From NCBI GenBank assembly GCA_003255025.1, contig QANY01005731.1, positions 1,097,906 through 1,161,905 on the forward strand: a stretch of DNA of 64,000 nucleotides, given 5' to 3'. The stretch comes from Datisca glomerata (taxonomy: Eukaryota; Streptophyta; Magnoliopsida; Cucurbitales; Datiscaceae). The notes beneath the pieces are model-generated. The model worked only from the letters and a program-made list of their open reading frames with translations, did not search any database and was not told the origin of the DNA. The stretch's first letter is position 1. The number at the start of each line of letters is the position of its first letter. Positions 11,883 to 22,396 of the stretch are shown in pieces. A program made the translations under genes and the position numbers.

Positions 11883-13213
11883 ACTTTAGTTTGTTAGATA
11901 AATTTTGATTACAAACACATTAATGCATAACTTATCATTCCTTCCTAATTTCCTTCATTTCTTGGACGTGAATAATTATTTTGTACTTATTTCATCACTA
12001 TCATAAATTATTTGATGCTACATGTATGCCTTTATGCAAATTCAAGATGTCATTCATTTTCTAATCGAAATATGATATTATATTTTAAGGCAAATGACAG
12101 TAGATTATAAAAAGTATTACTGGATCATTAGTATTCTAAGAATATCTCATATTTTAGGATCATGATTCTCTCATGTTCCATGGAAAAGGAGACAATCATG
12201 TTAAACCTGAACCTTTCATGTCAAAATGAACAATCCAAATTCAATCTTAAAAAAATAAAAAATAAATTAAAAACAATTGCCACCTCGACACGTATTGACG
12301 TACGACCATGATTTCACAAACATAACCCTCTTGCTGGATGCCCAACAGGAGGGGATCTGACAATGTCATAGTTGAAAAAGTGAGACACAAATGAATATAG
12401 AAATGTTCTTTAATATACATGTGTATTTATATTTTATACATATGTTAGTTTTCAAATATATGTTTATCCTGCGTGTGAAGAAACAAGGAATTTTCATTTC
12501 CAAACATATAATATAAATGGTCAAAGTTATAATACCTCGACTCTCCCTCCTACTTCTATCCACAACAGTTTTCCATTCTCAATCTTTCAAATCTCAACCT
12601 TTCCAAGGCAACTTGCTAATACCATTGTTTACCTGACATTACTTTTTCTACAACAATAATTAATCATGCTAATTAATTTTATTATTTTCCAAAGTTTTAA
12701 ACTTGCAAAATTTGTATACCATAACTCATGCTCTAGCTCTAACCATTCTCAATCTGACAGCAGCAGTTCTAATCTATAAAACTAGTATTACTATCTACTT
12801 TTCAACCAGGAAGTAGAAACCATCAACCATAAGCAGTAGAAGTACTCAAAACTAATCCTTCTAAGATCCTACAAACTTGTCGAAATAATCCACAATTGAC
12901 AATAATTTCAGGATTGAAACTTGTAAAGAAACTACCGATAAAAAAAAGAAACTTGTAAAGAAATAATGCTCTGCTTCCATAATAAGCACAAATGCTAGTG
13001 AATACTAGCTCTTTTCATATAGCCGCATATAATCTATCGATATATATAGAGAGAGAGATTAAAAAAAGCAGTTGCCTATAAATGCATCACAGATTTCTAC
13101 TCATTAAGCGATCTCAGATCACCAAGAAAACATGGAAAAAAGGAACTAATATCCCAGTGTAGATCAGAAATTGATACACTAAATGATAAATGAGTGGTGA
13201 CATCGATCATAGA
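11883..13213. other. intergenic, 3' flank of the LLPH-like gene; no gene seen
   Basis: AT-rich sequence without a supported exon. A short AT/GA simple tract is at about 13040-13060. The last part must include the 3' UTR and poly(A) site of the LLPH-like gene, which I could not place exactly. Confidence 0.5.
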
Positions 13214-14327
13214 CTAAATGTGACTATTCTTCCTCCTGATCTTGCCTTTACCGCGACCTTTTCCCTTGCCCTTGCCCACCTTAAACTTTCTTTTGGACTT
13301 CTTCCCGATTCCTCCAACCGGCTTCAAGGAATTTATTTGACTTCCATCGGCCATCTCTACCTCTTTAAACCACAAGACAGCACAGATTAGACAAGTGAAG
13401 TGCGATATTTTACGTTCACTTCGTTGCCGGAATTGGATTAACAGAATAATAACATATCAGAGTAATAAAATGATTTTTAATAAATGGACAGTGGGGATGA
13501 CGAACAAAAATTGTATGAATAGCCTAACAGCAGAAAAAGCAAAAAGAAACAAAGCAGAAGCAAGAGTAATCGAATCGACTCAGCTACAAGTAAAGCAATT
13601 TCCATGAATTAATGTTATCCCTGTAATTGTTATTAGATAAAATGGAGGATGAAAAGACATGAATTCAAGAAATTCACAATTGCTGCTCAGTAAGATAATG
13701 TCTTTAGCATGCCTTTCCAACCCAGAAAAAAACTTTGAACTTCAAATCAGCTCCACTAAAAAGGATTGGTTTAATAAACACACGAGGCCAAGAAACATGC
13801 CTCTGCTATTTTTCATCATAGCCTACACCACTGGAAGTTCAAGAAATTAGGAAATCGGACTATTTCATTGCTTAATTAAACAGAGCTTTATAATCAATAG
13901 TCAATTAAACAGAATTAACTAACAAAAAAGTAAAAAGCTGCAATCGGTTATTGCTACTATAAAATTCTCAAACTTTAGTGTCATAATCACAGTCGATAAT
14001 GGTAGCAAACCCACCATTTTGTCACAAAAGAAACCAAGCAAACAAAATATATAACGCAGATAAAGAAAAAGTGAAATAGGGGGTAAAATCATTGAAAAAA
14101 AGAAGAGGAATACCCATAGCAGAGTTAGGATTTGTTGAAGTTGTAGCGGAGGTGATTTCCATGGAGGAAGCGAATGGTGAAGGACGAACAGGAAGCTTGG
14201 GGGCAGCAAGAGCAGCCTCTTGAGCAGCGAGCTTAGCAGCATCTTTCTTCTCGTACAGAGGTTCAGAAATCTCTCTCCTCAGCGCCTTAAGTCTCTTCAA
14301 TCTCTTCGATCTCATAGACTTCGCCAT
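13214..14327 (-). CDS. LLPH-like small basic nucleolar protein, two exons, 120 aa
   Basis: Exon 1 (14327-14114) starts MAKSMRSKRLKRLKALRREI and continues AKLAAQEAALAAPKLPVR, a hallmark of the plant homologues of LLPH (LAPS18-like). Exon 2 (13362-13214) starts VEMADGSQ and ends in a lysine/glycine/arginine tail (GGIGKKSKRKFKVGKGKG ...) before TAG. The intron (14113-13363) has GT and AG ends, and the joined frame is 121 codons including stop. An upstream in-frame ATG at 14408 exists; I chose 14327 because the family starts MAKS. Basic ends and family knowledge suggest a nucleolar role in ribosome biogenesis; the exact role in plants is inference. Exon phase and conserved ends argue for an intact, working gene. 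Promoter motifs upstream fit this job. Confidence 0.88.
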
Positions 14328-14380
14328 CTTCCTTTTCCTTCGATTCTGGTTTGCGTCTTCTTCAGCACTTCTCTCTGTGC

Positions 14381-14388
14381 TAGGGTTT
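14381..14388 (-). promoter_or_regulatory. telo-box (AAACCCTA)
   Basis: Minus-strand AAACCCTA lies 54 bp upstream of the chosen start codon of the LLPH-like gene. Telo-boxes near the transcription start are typical of plant ribosomal and ribosome-biogenesis genes; activity here is inferred. Confidence 0.55.
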
Positions 14389-14947
14389 CTATCCAAAGGG
14401 TTTCGCAAATTTTAACAAAATTTTGATTATATCTGTTTGGTTTCTTGGAAGTTTTACACTAATCCTGGATCAGGACACTCTTTTTGCCTCTTTGGATAAC
14501 TTAACTCCACATTCTCCTTTCTTTCGACTTCTCTTTCCGCATATCCTGGTTCTAGATCTGGACAGCATTAACCGCCAAGCCCATAGGCTCAAGCCCAACG
14601 ACTCAATTCTTGTTTTATCCCCTTTCAATGTGCTTTTAGGGAGAACTGAAGAATATGGTGAAAAAATGTCTAATTTTTTTTAGGAAAAATACTCTAATCA
14701 TCCTTATAATTTGTTTAAAAATACAAACACCCTTTTAGTTTGAAAAAGGATAAATATGCTCGTTTCATGGTGAAATGATATAAACACCCTCGATCAAACA
14801 TTGAGTTTTTTACTTGATTTGATTAGTCTTAATCAAATGACATTTGTGCCTGGTAGATTGATCTCTGATAATATTCCCCCTACTTAAGAGATTATCAGAG
14901 GCTATCACAGAGGGATCAATAGCCCCCGATGTACTTTTAAATATAAG
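14389..14947. other. 5' flank of the LLPH-like gene, up to the LINE target site
   Basis: Contains the site II pair and, near its end, an inverted repeat (14863-14872 with 14891-14900). No gene is seen. The stretch ends at the left copy of the LINE target duplication. Confidence 0.6.
14578..14597 (-). promoter_or_regulatory. pair of site II elements (TGGGCT)
   Basis: Two minus-strand TGGGCT motifs (14583-14578 and 14597-14592) are about 250-270 bp upstream of the LLPH-like start codon. Site II motifs bind TCP factors and often work with telo-boxes in growth-linked genes. Confidence 0.5.
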
Positions 14948-14960
14948 TCTGTGATAGTTT
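14948..14960. repeat. LINE target site duplication, left copy
   Basis: tctgtgatagttt is identical to 43931-43943 and borders the LINE poly(A) side (a run of eight T on the plus strand at 14958-14965). Confidence 0.85.
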
Positions 14961-15528
14961 TTTTTAACAACAAAGATTTTCATTAAGCAATGAATAAGAG
15001 ATACAATCAAGGGGGTTTTCTACTACCCGAAAACTATCCTTATCCTTAAGAATTAAGCTAGAAAAACAGATAATAAGCAGAAAGTATCACAAACATTCCA
15101 ACTCTGATCTAGGTCATGTTTAACAATGACATCAGCAGCGGAATTAAACTTCCTACTTAACCAAGATATAGAATTCCTAGCAGAAAATAGCTTCTTCTTA
15201 ACATTCAAAATAAAGTTAGCCAACATCCAATTGCTGTAAGGTGAGCCCTGAAGCCACTTAAGAACCAACTAAGCATCAGAAACAATAGGGACATCAGACC
15301 ATCCACCATTAACATCCATATCTATAGCTTCCCCAACTGTCAAAATTTCACCAAAAGCAGCAGAAAAATAAGAAACAACTTTAGCAGCAATAGCCAAACA
15401 AACACCATCGAAATCCCGAGCACTAAATCTAATACCACAACTTTTCTTCAACAAATCAAAGGAGGCATCATAGTTAATCAACGTAATACCAGCATCAGGG
15501 GGTCTCCGCAATTAATTCACACAGACAT
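14961..15528 (-). pseudogene. LINE block 4: RNase H domain and 3' end
   Basis: Minus-strand RRPPDAGITLINYDASF, then FSARDFDGVCLAIAAK and VPIVSDA, are the RNase H (RVT_3 type) motifs found at the C-terminus of plant LINE ORF2. After a stop codon the same domain continues (SPYSNWMLANF, WLSRKFNSAADVIVKHDL). The block ends in a short 3' UTR and an A tail that abuts the target duplication. Confidence 0.85.
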
Positions 15529-15533
15529 GATGA

Positions 15534-16110
15534 AGATGCAAGGGTGTCGCGTGGGTGAGGTGCATGAGTGGTCTAGTCCTAGCTCGTGACCAGAACAACG
15601 CCTGAGAACGTCGGGGAGGACGTCGGGAGGTGAAGAGGCAGCACTCTAGACACTCAAGGGCGGTGACAAATGCTTGCTCTCTCTCTCTAGAAGTGGGAGT
15701 TTCTCACTCTAGAAATGAGAGCTTCTCTCTCTAAAGTGAGAACTTCTATCTCTAAATTTTCAATCCTCCCAAATGAAGGAGGAGTCCTCCTTTTATAGGT
15801 TAGCAAAAGGAGGGGGGACCATTACGACTAATCCCTTGATTAGTTGCAAGCCCCCAATCAAATAAGCCAATCGGGTGGCACCATGTGGGTCTTTGTGTAA
15901 TGACCATAATCTAGGGAGAACACGCCTAGCCGATGAGGTGCGACGACGGTGTTCTCCTAACGCCTCCTTTACAAAAGTTCTCTCAAACAAAACCCCTCCC
16001 CAAGGTAGGAGGGTATCACACCCTCAATGTTTAGAGTGACCGTACTGAGGAGGATGTCCTCCGCCTAGTATAACGTAGCTCCCGAACATTCCCAGGAAAC
16101 CATACCCCAC
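15534..16110 (-). repeat. left arm of long inverted repeat (LTR-like)
   Basis: Read on the minus strand, an LTR-like unit starts TGTGATACCC at 16020 and ends ACACCCTTGCA at 15537, with CCTATAAAAGG as a TATA box near 15797. The repeat extends inward past the LTR start into a purine-rich tract and beyond, to about 16110. It matches 26140-26751 in opposite orientation with scattered changes and two block indels. Confidence 0.85.
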
Positions 16111-16802
16111 CCAAGTCTTTGTCACTTAACTTGCTGGCTTGTAATGGGATGACTCGTTGTGATAGTGTAGTAGTGTGTCTACAAGTTGCATTATAAAGAG
16201 TGATCAATGCACCTCCATAGTACACCCATGATGGTGACATCAATGGTGCTACCATAGGGGTGACACCCCATGGTGCTGCCATGGGGACGATCCCCATGGG
16301 TACCTTAGTGGCGGCACCTCAAGGGGTGCACCTCAGCGGTGACACTCTAAGATCTACCTTGGTGGAGACACTCCTGATACGCCGTAAGAGTTGTACTTTG
16401 TGGGTAGTCAACGTTGAGGTCATCAACTCTCATGTACATTTAGTCCACTGTGCAAGCACGGTGCGAAATAATCGTGCATGTACACAATTTCTTCAATGCA
16501 GCAATCAGTTGTATTATCAAGTCCGTGATCCCTTGATCGTTCTGTTACGTGGTGAATGCGGGATGCAACGATCCGCCATGCCCAATGTGCCTCCTTTGTG
16601 TGGTGTAGGCATTTCTATGTTACATGAACTCAAATTTATAAGATAAATTTTTGTGGTGTAAATTTTGAAAAAAAAATCAAATTTTTTGGAATTTTTTTTG
16701 GAGTCCCCACTCCATTCTCCCTTTTTTGAAAAGAAAAAAAATCGAGTCAAGTGACGTCATGAAGTAATAAGGTCGAGCGTAATCGACTGGTGGTCCGCGG
16801 GA

Positions 16803-16935
16803 TGGGCCTTGGCCAACATGCCGTCGCTGAGGCTCAATGGCGGCATCCAAGCATGCTTGGCCAGTGCCGCCGCTGAGGGTCAGTGGCGGCATCCAAGCAT
16901 GCTTGGCCAGTGCCGCCTTTGAGGTTCAGTGGCCG
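16803..16935. repeat. short tandem duplication, GC-rich
   Basis: Two and a half copies of a ~56-bp unit that contains ggcggcatccaagcatgctt, inside the gypsy compound upstream of the mobile-domain gene. Confidence 0.75.
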
Positions 16936-16983
16936 ACATCAATTTTGAATTTTTTTTGGGAGTCCCCCACTTCCTTCTCTCTC

Positions 16984-16991
16984 TATAAAAA
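16984..16991 (+). promoter_or_regulatory. TATA box of the antisense mobile-domain gene
   Basis: TATAAAAA follows a pyrimidine-rich run and precedes a cytosine-rich leader. It lies about 1.66 kb upstream of the first mobile-domain ATG (18647), which is compatible with a spliced leader. Assignment is inferred from position and strand. Confidence 0.4.
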
Positions 16992-17046
16992 GGACTACAA
17001 GCTCCACCTACCCTTCTCCCATTCATTTAAGCGTCATTAGGGCAAA

Positions 17047-17071
17047 TATATATATATATATATATATATAT
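17047..17071. repeat. (AT)n microsatellite
   Basis: Uninterrupted AT dinucleotide run of about 12 units. Confidence 0.9.
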
Positions 17072-17607
17072 TAATTATTTTTCCCTCCAAATTTTTGAAA
17101 AAAAATCTGGGGCAAGGTTGAAGGTTTGAAGAACTAGGTTTGTATATTTGGACATTTTTGTCAAAAAAAATTCAAAGCTCCAAGCAAGGTGTTCTTCCCC
17201 CTTTTCTCTTTGGCTAGGGTTTGAGGTTAACCCATTGATTTCTCAGACTTTTCTTGCATTTTTTTGAGTGAAATCGTTGCTGTAAATTGACTAATGCTTG
17301 CTGGAAAATTTGTGGTTGTTGTAATTTTGTGAAAGTTTGTTACCATGGGAGTGTCTGGGATGATTTTCGGCGATGAGGGTGTTGGGGTTGGCCATGGAAG
17401 CTTGCCCTACCGCCATCAAGAAGTGAGCTTGGTGACGGTACTGTTGGGCGCGCGAGGGAGGGAGAAAGCATGGTGGCGGTTTAGTGATGGTGACGCTCTA
17501 GATGGGGAGCTTGGATGGATGGAGTGATGCGCGACATGGACTTGAGTGGGAGTTGATGGTGCGTGGGAGTTGTTCATGATGGGCTCGTGACGTGCTGAGC
17601 TCCCTGA

Positions 17608-18160
17608 ATGGGGGCATGGGGGGAATGGAGTGCAGCGCCTTTTTGGGGGAGCAGGAGTGTAGCGCCAGCTTGGGGGAAGAGGGAGTGTAGCATCCGCTGG
17701 GGGGGCGGGAGTGCAGCGTCTCCCTTGGGGGTGCAGGCGTCTCACTTTACGGGAGTGGGAGTGCAAGGGCTCTTAGTGGGAGTGTGGAATGCAGCGCCTT
17801 CTTTGCTGGGCGGGAGTGCAGGGGCTCCTTGCGGCAGCGGGGACTGCAGCGCCCTTGTGGGAGCGGGAGTGCGGCATCTATGGCAGGAGAGGGAGTGTAG
17901 CCCGCTCTTTGCGGGAGCGATAATGCATCGCTACTCTTGCGGGAACAGGACTGCATCACTACTCTTTACGGGAGCGGGACTGCTTCGCCACTCTTGCTGG
18001 AGCGGGATGCAGCGCCCCTCGCAGGAGCGGGGAGTGCCGGGCCACTTGTGGTAGCAGGACTACAGCGCCAGTTCGCAGGAGCTGGAGTGCAGCGCCTCTC
18101 TTGGGGGCGGGAGTGCAGCGCCTCTCTTGAGGGAGCGGGAGTGTAGCGCCCTCTTTGCTT
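17608..18160. repeat. G-rich minisatellite
   Basis: Roughly 18 imperfect units of about 27-33 bp built on gggagcgggagtgcagcgcc. Base composition is strikingly G-rich on the plus strand compared with the AT-rich window. The sequence around it (gtgacgtgctgag ... ggcatggggg) occurs on both sides (about 17587 and 18190), so the array lies within or arose from a larger duplication. Long open frames on both strands here are by-products of the repeat. Confidence 0.85.
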
Positions 18161-18646
18161 GGGGGAGTTCTTCGTGTTGGGCGTGGTTGTGACGTGCTGA
18201 GCACCCTTAATGGCGGCATGGGGGAGCGAGATTGCAGCGGCGGCTTGGGCTTAGTGTATTCTTGCTTGCTCTAATGAAGTCTTTATTTTATTTGCAGATC
18301 TTACTTTTACGGACCATCAAGTAGCAGTCGTGTGAATGTAGGGGTCGAGCTTTCTACTTTTGATTCCTCTCGTCAGGTGAGTGAAATACTCATCGTCATA
18401 GGATTTTCGTAAGTAGGATGTCTCATGATGAACATGTCTCATTTATAAGATGTTTGTAATATGTTTCCGACGTTAAATTTTTTTTATATATTTTTTTTGC
18501 CTCCATCAGACATGTCTCCATTGAACGTGCCTCCGTCGTAGGGTATTTGTAGTATACTTCTTAGTGATTTCGTATGGACTTAGTGATTTTGCATGTTGCT
18601 TGTAACACAAGCTCTTCTATTTTTTTGCAGGTTTTTATTCATATCA

Positions 18647-21454
18647 ATGGCTTCTTCAAAGGTTGAGCTTATTGCAGGCAAAGGTGAACCAGGTCCTTCC
18701 GTTCCTCCCAAACCATGGTCTTTAATGAAGTCTATTGCTGATCGCGTGGTTAATGGCATGTCGAAGTCGATTGAAGGGTAGGTTAATTCTAGAGTCTTGA
18801 TGGAGGGGGAGAGCGAGCAGGTTGAGTTCCTTAGGCTTGAGCAAGTGTCGTTCCTTGCGAATGCTCTTGGTGATTTTCTGATTCCCCCCATTGTCTTGGG
18901 GAGTCATTGCAAGCCTGGCGTCGGCTGGGAGGAGTGGTGTGCACACATACTTTCTGACTCTGAGTATGTGGCCTTATTAAAGAGAGCCGAACTTTTGGAA
19001 GCATTGGAGGTGGCGTCCAAACTGTCGATCCAACGTGACACTTTTCTAGTTCATACAGTTATTCATCGTTGGTGCAGCTACTCACACACTTTCATTGCTA
19101 CTTGGGGGGAGTTTACCGCTACGCTAGAGGATGTGTACGTATTGTTGCATCTTCCTACGTTTGGTGATTATCGCACCCTCTTCAACACTATAGGGCCTGA
19201 AATGCACAGGGTGATTGAGCTTTTTGAGGATGGTTTGAAGAAATCTTACATGCTTCTTCTGGCAGTAGACGCGGGAAAAATGTCAACTTTTCTGGTTGGA
19301 TGGTCATTTCTTCAAGGATTATGATTCAAATCCAAAGAAATCTACAAGACGTTTGCCTATCGACGACGTCATGTATAAAAATAGGGAGGTGGAACTAGCC
19401 GCATTCTTATCTATGTGGCTTTCGAGATACATCTTCCCAGGTGAGGGTCTGGTGATGATTTTCTGCAACTATACTGTTTTGCGTTCGTTGTTGTTCAATG
19501 CTTGTGTGGTCTAACATTGCTCTTTTCAAATATTATTGTAGGTACGCCGAATGAGATGGTGAGTAAGCGCGTACCCCCAATGGTAGCTATGTTGGCGACG
19601 GGGTAGAGGATTGCGCTTGGGACCTTATTCTTGGGCAATCTGTACTGCTTGCTTGACCGTTTTCACCGTGATCTAAAGAGATCCATGGGTCAGTATGAGG
19701 TTACAACCTTTCTGGACTGCGTATTTTTGTAAATGTTTGTATGTGAGCGATTTGTTCACTGCGCTCCTTAAAAGGTTGATCATAAAAAGTGGGAGCACCC
19801 TTCTCAACCGTCTCGTGCATGGTCTTGGTGTGGGGTCAGGACTCCCGCTCGTGTCAATTTTTCATGAGACCTTCATGTATACAACTACTTTCAGCCTCGC
19901 CCATATCTGGACGGTTGCACCAGTTACGCCCACACCGTGTTTTGGGGAATGGTGGACAGATATATTACACTTAGTAGGGAGGCCATGCTTGGTTGGTCGA
20001 GTCTCGACAGGCTTCTGGTGGCGATCATGATGCCTTCCACTCTTCCAGTGATGGTGGAGCTAGAGGATGGGAGTGATGGGAACCATTTCACGACGACGCG
20101 CTATCAGTGTAATCGGGTTGCACGTTAGTTTGGTTACGACTAGGGTACTGCTAGTCATAATTTAGAGCGGGTGCGGGGCAAGGAAGCATTGATGCTATGG
20201 ATGGGTGATAAGGATTATGGGGACGCTGCTCCTCGTAAGCTACTCGTCCCCCGTGCTGCTCGCATGCCTCGTCGAACAGTAAAGCTCAAAGTGTTTTGGC
20301 TGGGTCAGAAGTTGAGATGGACCAGAGGCTTAGCGTCTCTTCTGAAGATGTTAGATGTCCCAATAGTTTATAGGGGTGACATCACGTTGGGCCTCATTCC
20401 CAAGCCTAAGTTCGGGGTGATGCCTTCTGAGACGGTTTAAGAGGTCACAGACATTCAGCTAGTGGGAGTTTTGAGTGAGGTCACTCTGTCATCACCTTCG
20501 ATGGTATGTCCTTCTTTGTTTGTATGAAGACCTATACTTTCTTATTAACCATTCACTGTGCACTTTTTACAATGAGCTAGTTGATTGATACTTGTATTTG
20601 TTTTAGCGTCCTCTAGGGAGTTCAGGATAAGTTAGTGGCGAGGACGAGCTCCCACAATTAGTGCGGCAACGGAAAGGGGCAGCACCCGTGTTGGAGGGCA
20701 CATCCTCGACTAGGCTAGTCCAAGCCAAGAAGGCGAGGACGTTGGTATATAATATATCTTCCTCTCATTCTCCTCTTTTTTTTCTTTTTCTTTTTGTTAA
20801 TCGTCTTATAACATTGTTATTTGCCTTCTTTCTTTTGACATGATCATGGTCGTGGCCCAATCAAGGAGGATCACCCCATGGTAGAAAGAACCAACGGGCA
20901 TGTGCTGGCAGTTTCAGAGAGCGTGGAGGCTTATCTCAAGGTGTGTGAACTTTTTCTCGGCTAGTCCATGCCCTGTTTGTGCATTTCCCCGTGATCCAAA
21001 TGGAAACTGATGTTTCCATATGCATGATTTCATTGCACTGATGTCAACACAATTATCCCCTGTTGAGGATGAACTAAGTGATCGGGCTTCGTCTCCATCT
21101 AGCGAGACATCATTCATTTTGGCCCATCTTCAGTACAAGGATGCCCACCTGGAGGTGGTATCTTATGTATTGAACATGTGGAAGGAGATGAAGTTGTTGC
21201 ATATGAAGTTGGGCTAGTTGAGACCCGTCATTTGTAAATTCATACGGTTGCACCGGCGATTGGCGAGGGATGTGTACATAGAGCATTTAGAAGACAGGCG
21301 TCGCTGTCAACAAGAGCGAATGCTTGCGGCGCAAGTGAAGATAGTAGATTTAGATGCGGAGATTACTGAGCATCGTCAGCTCCAGGCGAGAAGCACCGCC
21401 GTTAGGCTTGACTCTGAGGAGCTTGTGGCGGGCGATGTTTTTGGGAACCATAGT
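18647..21454 (+). pseudogene. plant mobile domain (PMD, 'aminotransferase-like') gene, antisense to gypsy pol
   Basis: The first ATG opens MASSKVELIAGKGEPGPS. After an in-frame TAG at 18779-18781 the frame continues with the PMD core: LLKRAELLEALEVASKLS, then HRWCSYSHTF, WGEFTATLEDVYVLLHLPTF. A frameshift near 19310 leads to AAFLSMWLSRYIFPG, a conserved PMD block, followed by a plausible intron (19441-19541, GT..AG). Further pieces follow with a TAG at 19604-19606. The last part (about 21020-21454) encodes a charged, helix-prone C-terminus (YIEHLEDRRRCQQERMLAAQ). PMD proteins include MAIN and MAIL1, and the domain is also carried by transposons. The breaks show this copy is dead. Despite the database name, no aminotransferase activity is implied. 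Confidence 0.75.
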
Positions 21455-21783
21455 TAGATTGGTTGTATTTCTTCCAGTATCCCTCATGACTTTTGATGTA
21501 ATAATAACAAATAATACTGTAAACTTGCATTCGTGAATGAGATGTCTTCTTCTTTCTTATCTTCACATGCGGAACGTTGGCTCGCTATTTCTCTTCTTTT
21601 GTATACGTAATTTATTTACTTGTTGCAATGTAATATTTATGCGGTAACAAATTGCGAGTGTCATTGGTGAGATCATGTGAGCTCATTAGAGCCTGACACG
21701 TGAGTTCGGGTGATACATCAAATACGCAGATTTGAGCTGTGTATTACAAGTACTCATGATGTCTATCTTATGTGTATTTTAAG

Positions 21784-22200
21784 CGAGAACGTGGGAGCTT
21801 ATGTGACTCATCAAGCATGACACCTATCATGGGTGTTCTGGAAGCCCATGCAACTCACCATGCATGAAGTTTATCATGGGTGTTTCCAAGTAGAGACGTG
21901 GAAGCCTACGCAACTCACCAAGCATGACGTTATCATGGGTGTTCTCAAATCAAGGCGTGAAAGCCTATGCAACTCACCATGCATGAAGTTTATCATGAGT
22001 GTTCTCAAGAAGAGACGTGAAAGCCTATGCAACTCACCAAGCATGAAGTTTATCATGGGTGTTCTAAAGAAGAGACGTTGGAGCCTACGCAACTCACCAA
22101 GCATGACATTATCATGGGTGTTCTCAAATAGAGGCGTGAAATCTTATGCAACTCACCAAGCATGAAGTTTATCATGGATGTTCTCAAGATGAGGTGTTGG
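21784..22200. repeat. tandem array, ~60-bp units x about 7
   Basis: Units share aactcaccaagcatgaagtt and tatcatgggtgttctcaa with small differences. The array sits directly after the integrase end in the pol (minus) direction, the place where Tat-type elements carry variable 3' UTR repeats. Confidence 0.9.
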
Positions 22201-22396
22201 AACTCCATTAAGTAGCGATATTTCGTAGCACAATTTTATAGTCAAATTTTTTTCAAAGTTTCTTTGTTCATTCAAGGCTTGAGTACAAAAGAGCGGGCCA
22301 ACTGGCTTATATCATGCCTAGTTGCCTCAGTGGTTATTGTTTCAAGCAACGATAAAATATTTTCATGTAAAACAAAGGAAGTAACTGACAAAATGC

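Noticed and set aside
13395..13850. Plus-strand open frames opposite the LLPH-like intron
   Set aside because: Short, AT-rich and without domain or splice support; they sit in the intron.
14022..14242. Long hydrophobic open frame downstream of LLPH exon 1
   Set aside because: It is the shifted frame of exon 1 plus read-through into the intron. The spliced frame is clearly the conserved one.
15534..16110. Ordinary 3' LTR with a matching direct 5' LTR
   Set aside because: The only partner copy in the window (26140-26751) is in the opposite orientation, so a simple LTR element is not supported.
17416..18219. Several overlapping open frames on both strands rich in Pro, Arg, Gly
   Set aside because: They result from the G-rich minisatellite, which lacks stops in most frames. 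No domain and no codon bias supports coding.
18797..19324. Annotation of the PMD gene as an aminotransferase
   Set aside because: The family label is historical. None of the pyridoxal-phosphate enzyme motifs is visible, and the frame is broken.
21833..22165. 110-residue repetitive open frame (EVYHG/HDVIMGVLK units)
   Set aside because: It is a translation of the ~60-bp tandem array; unit length changes break any consistent protein repeat.
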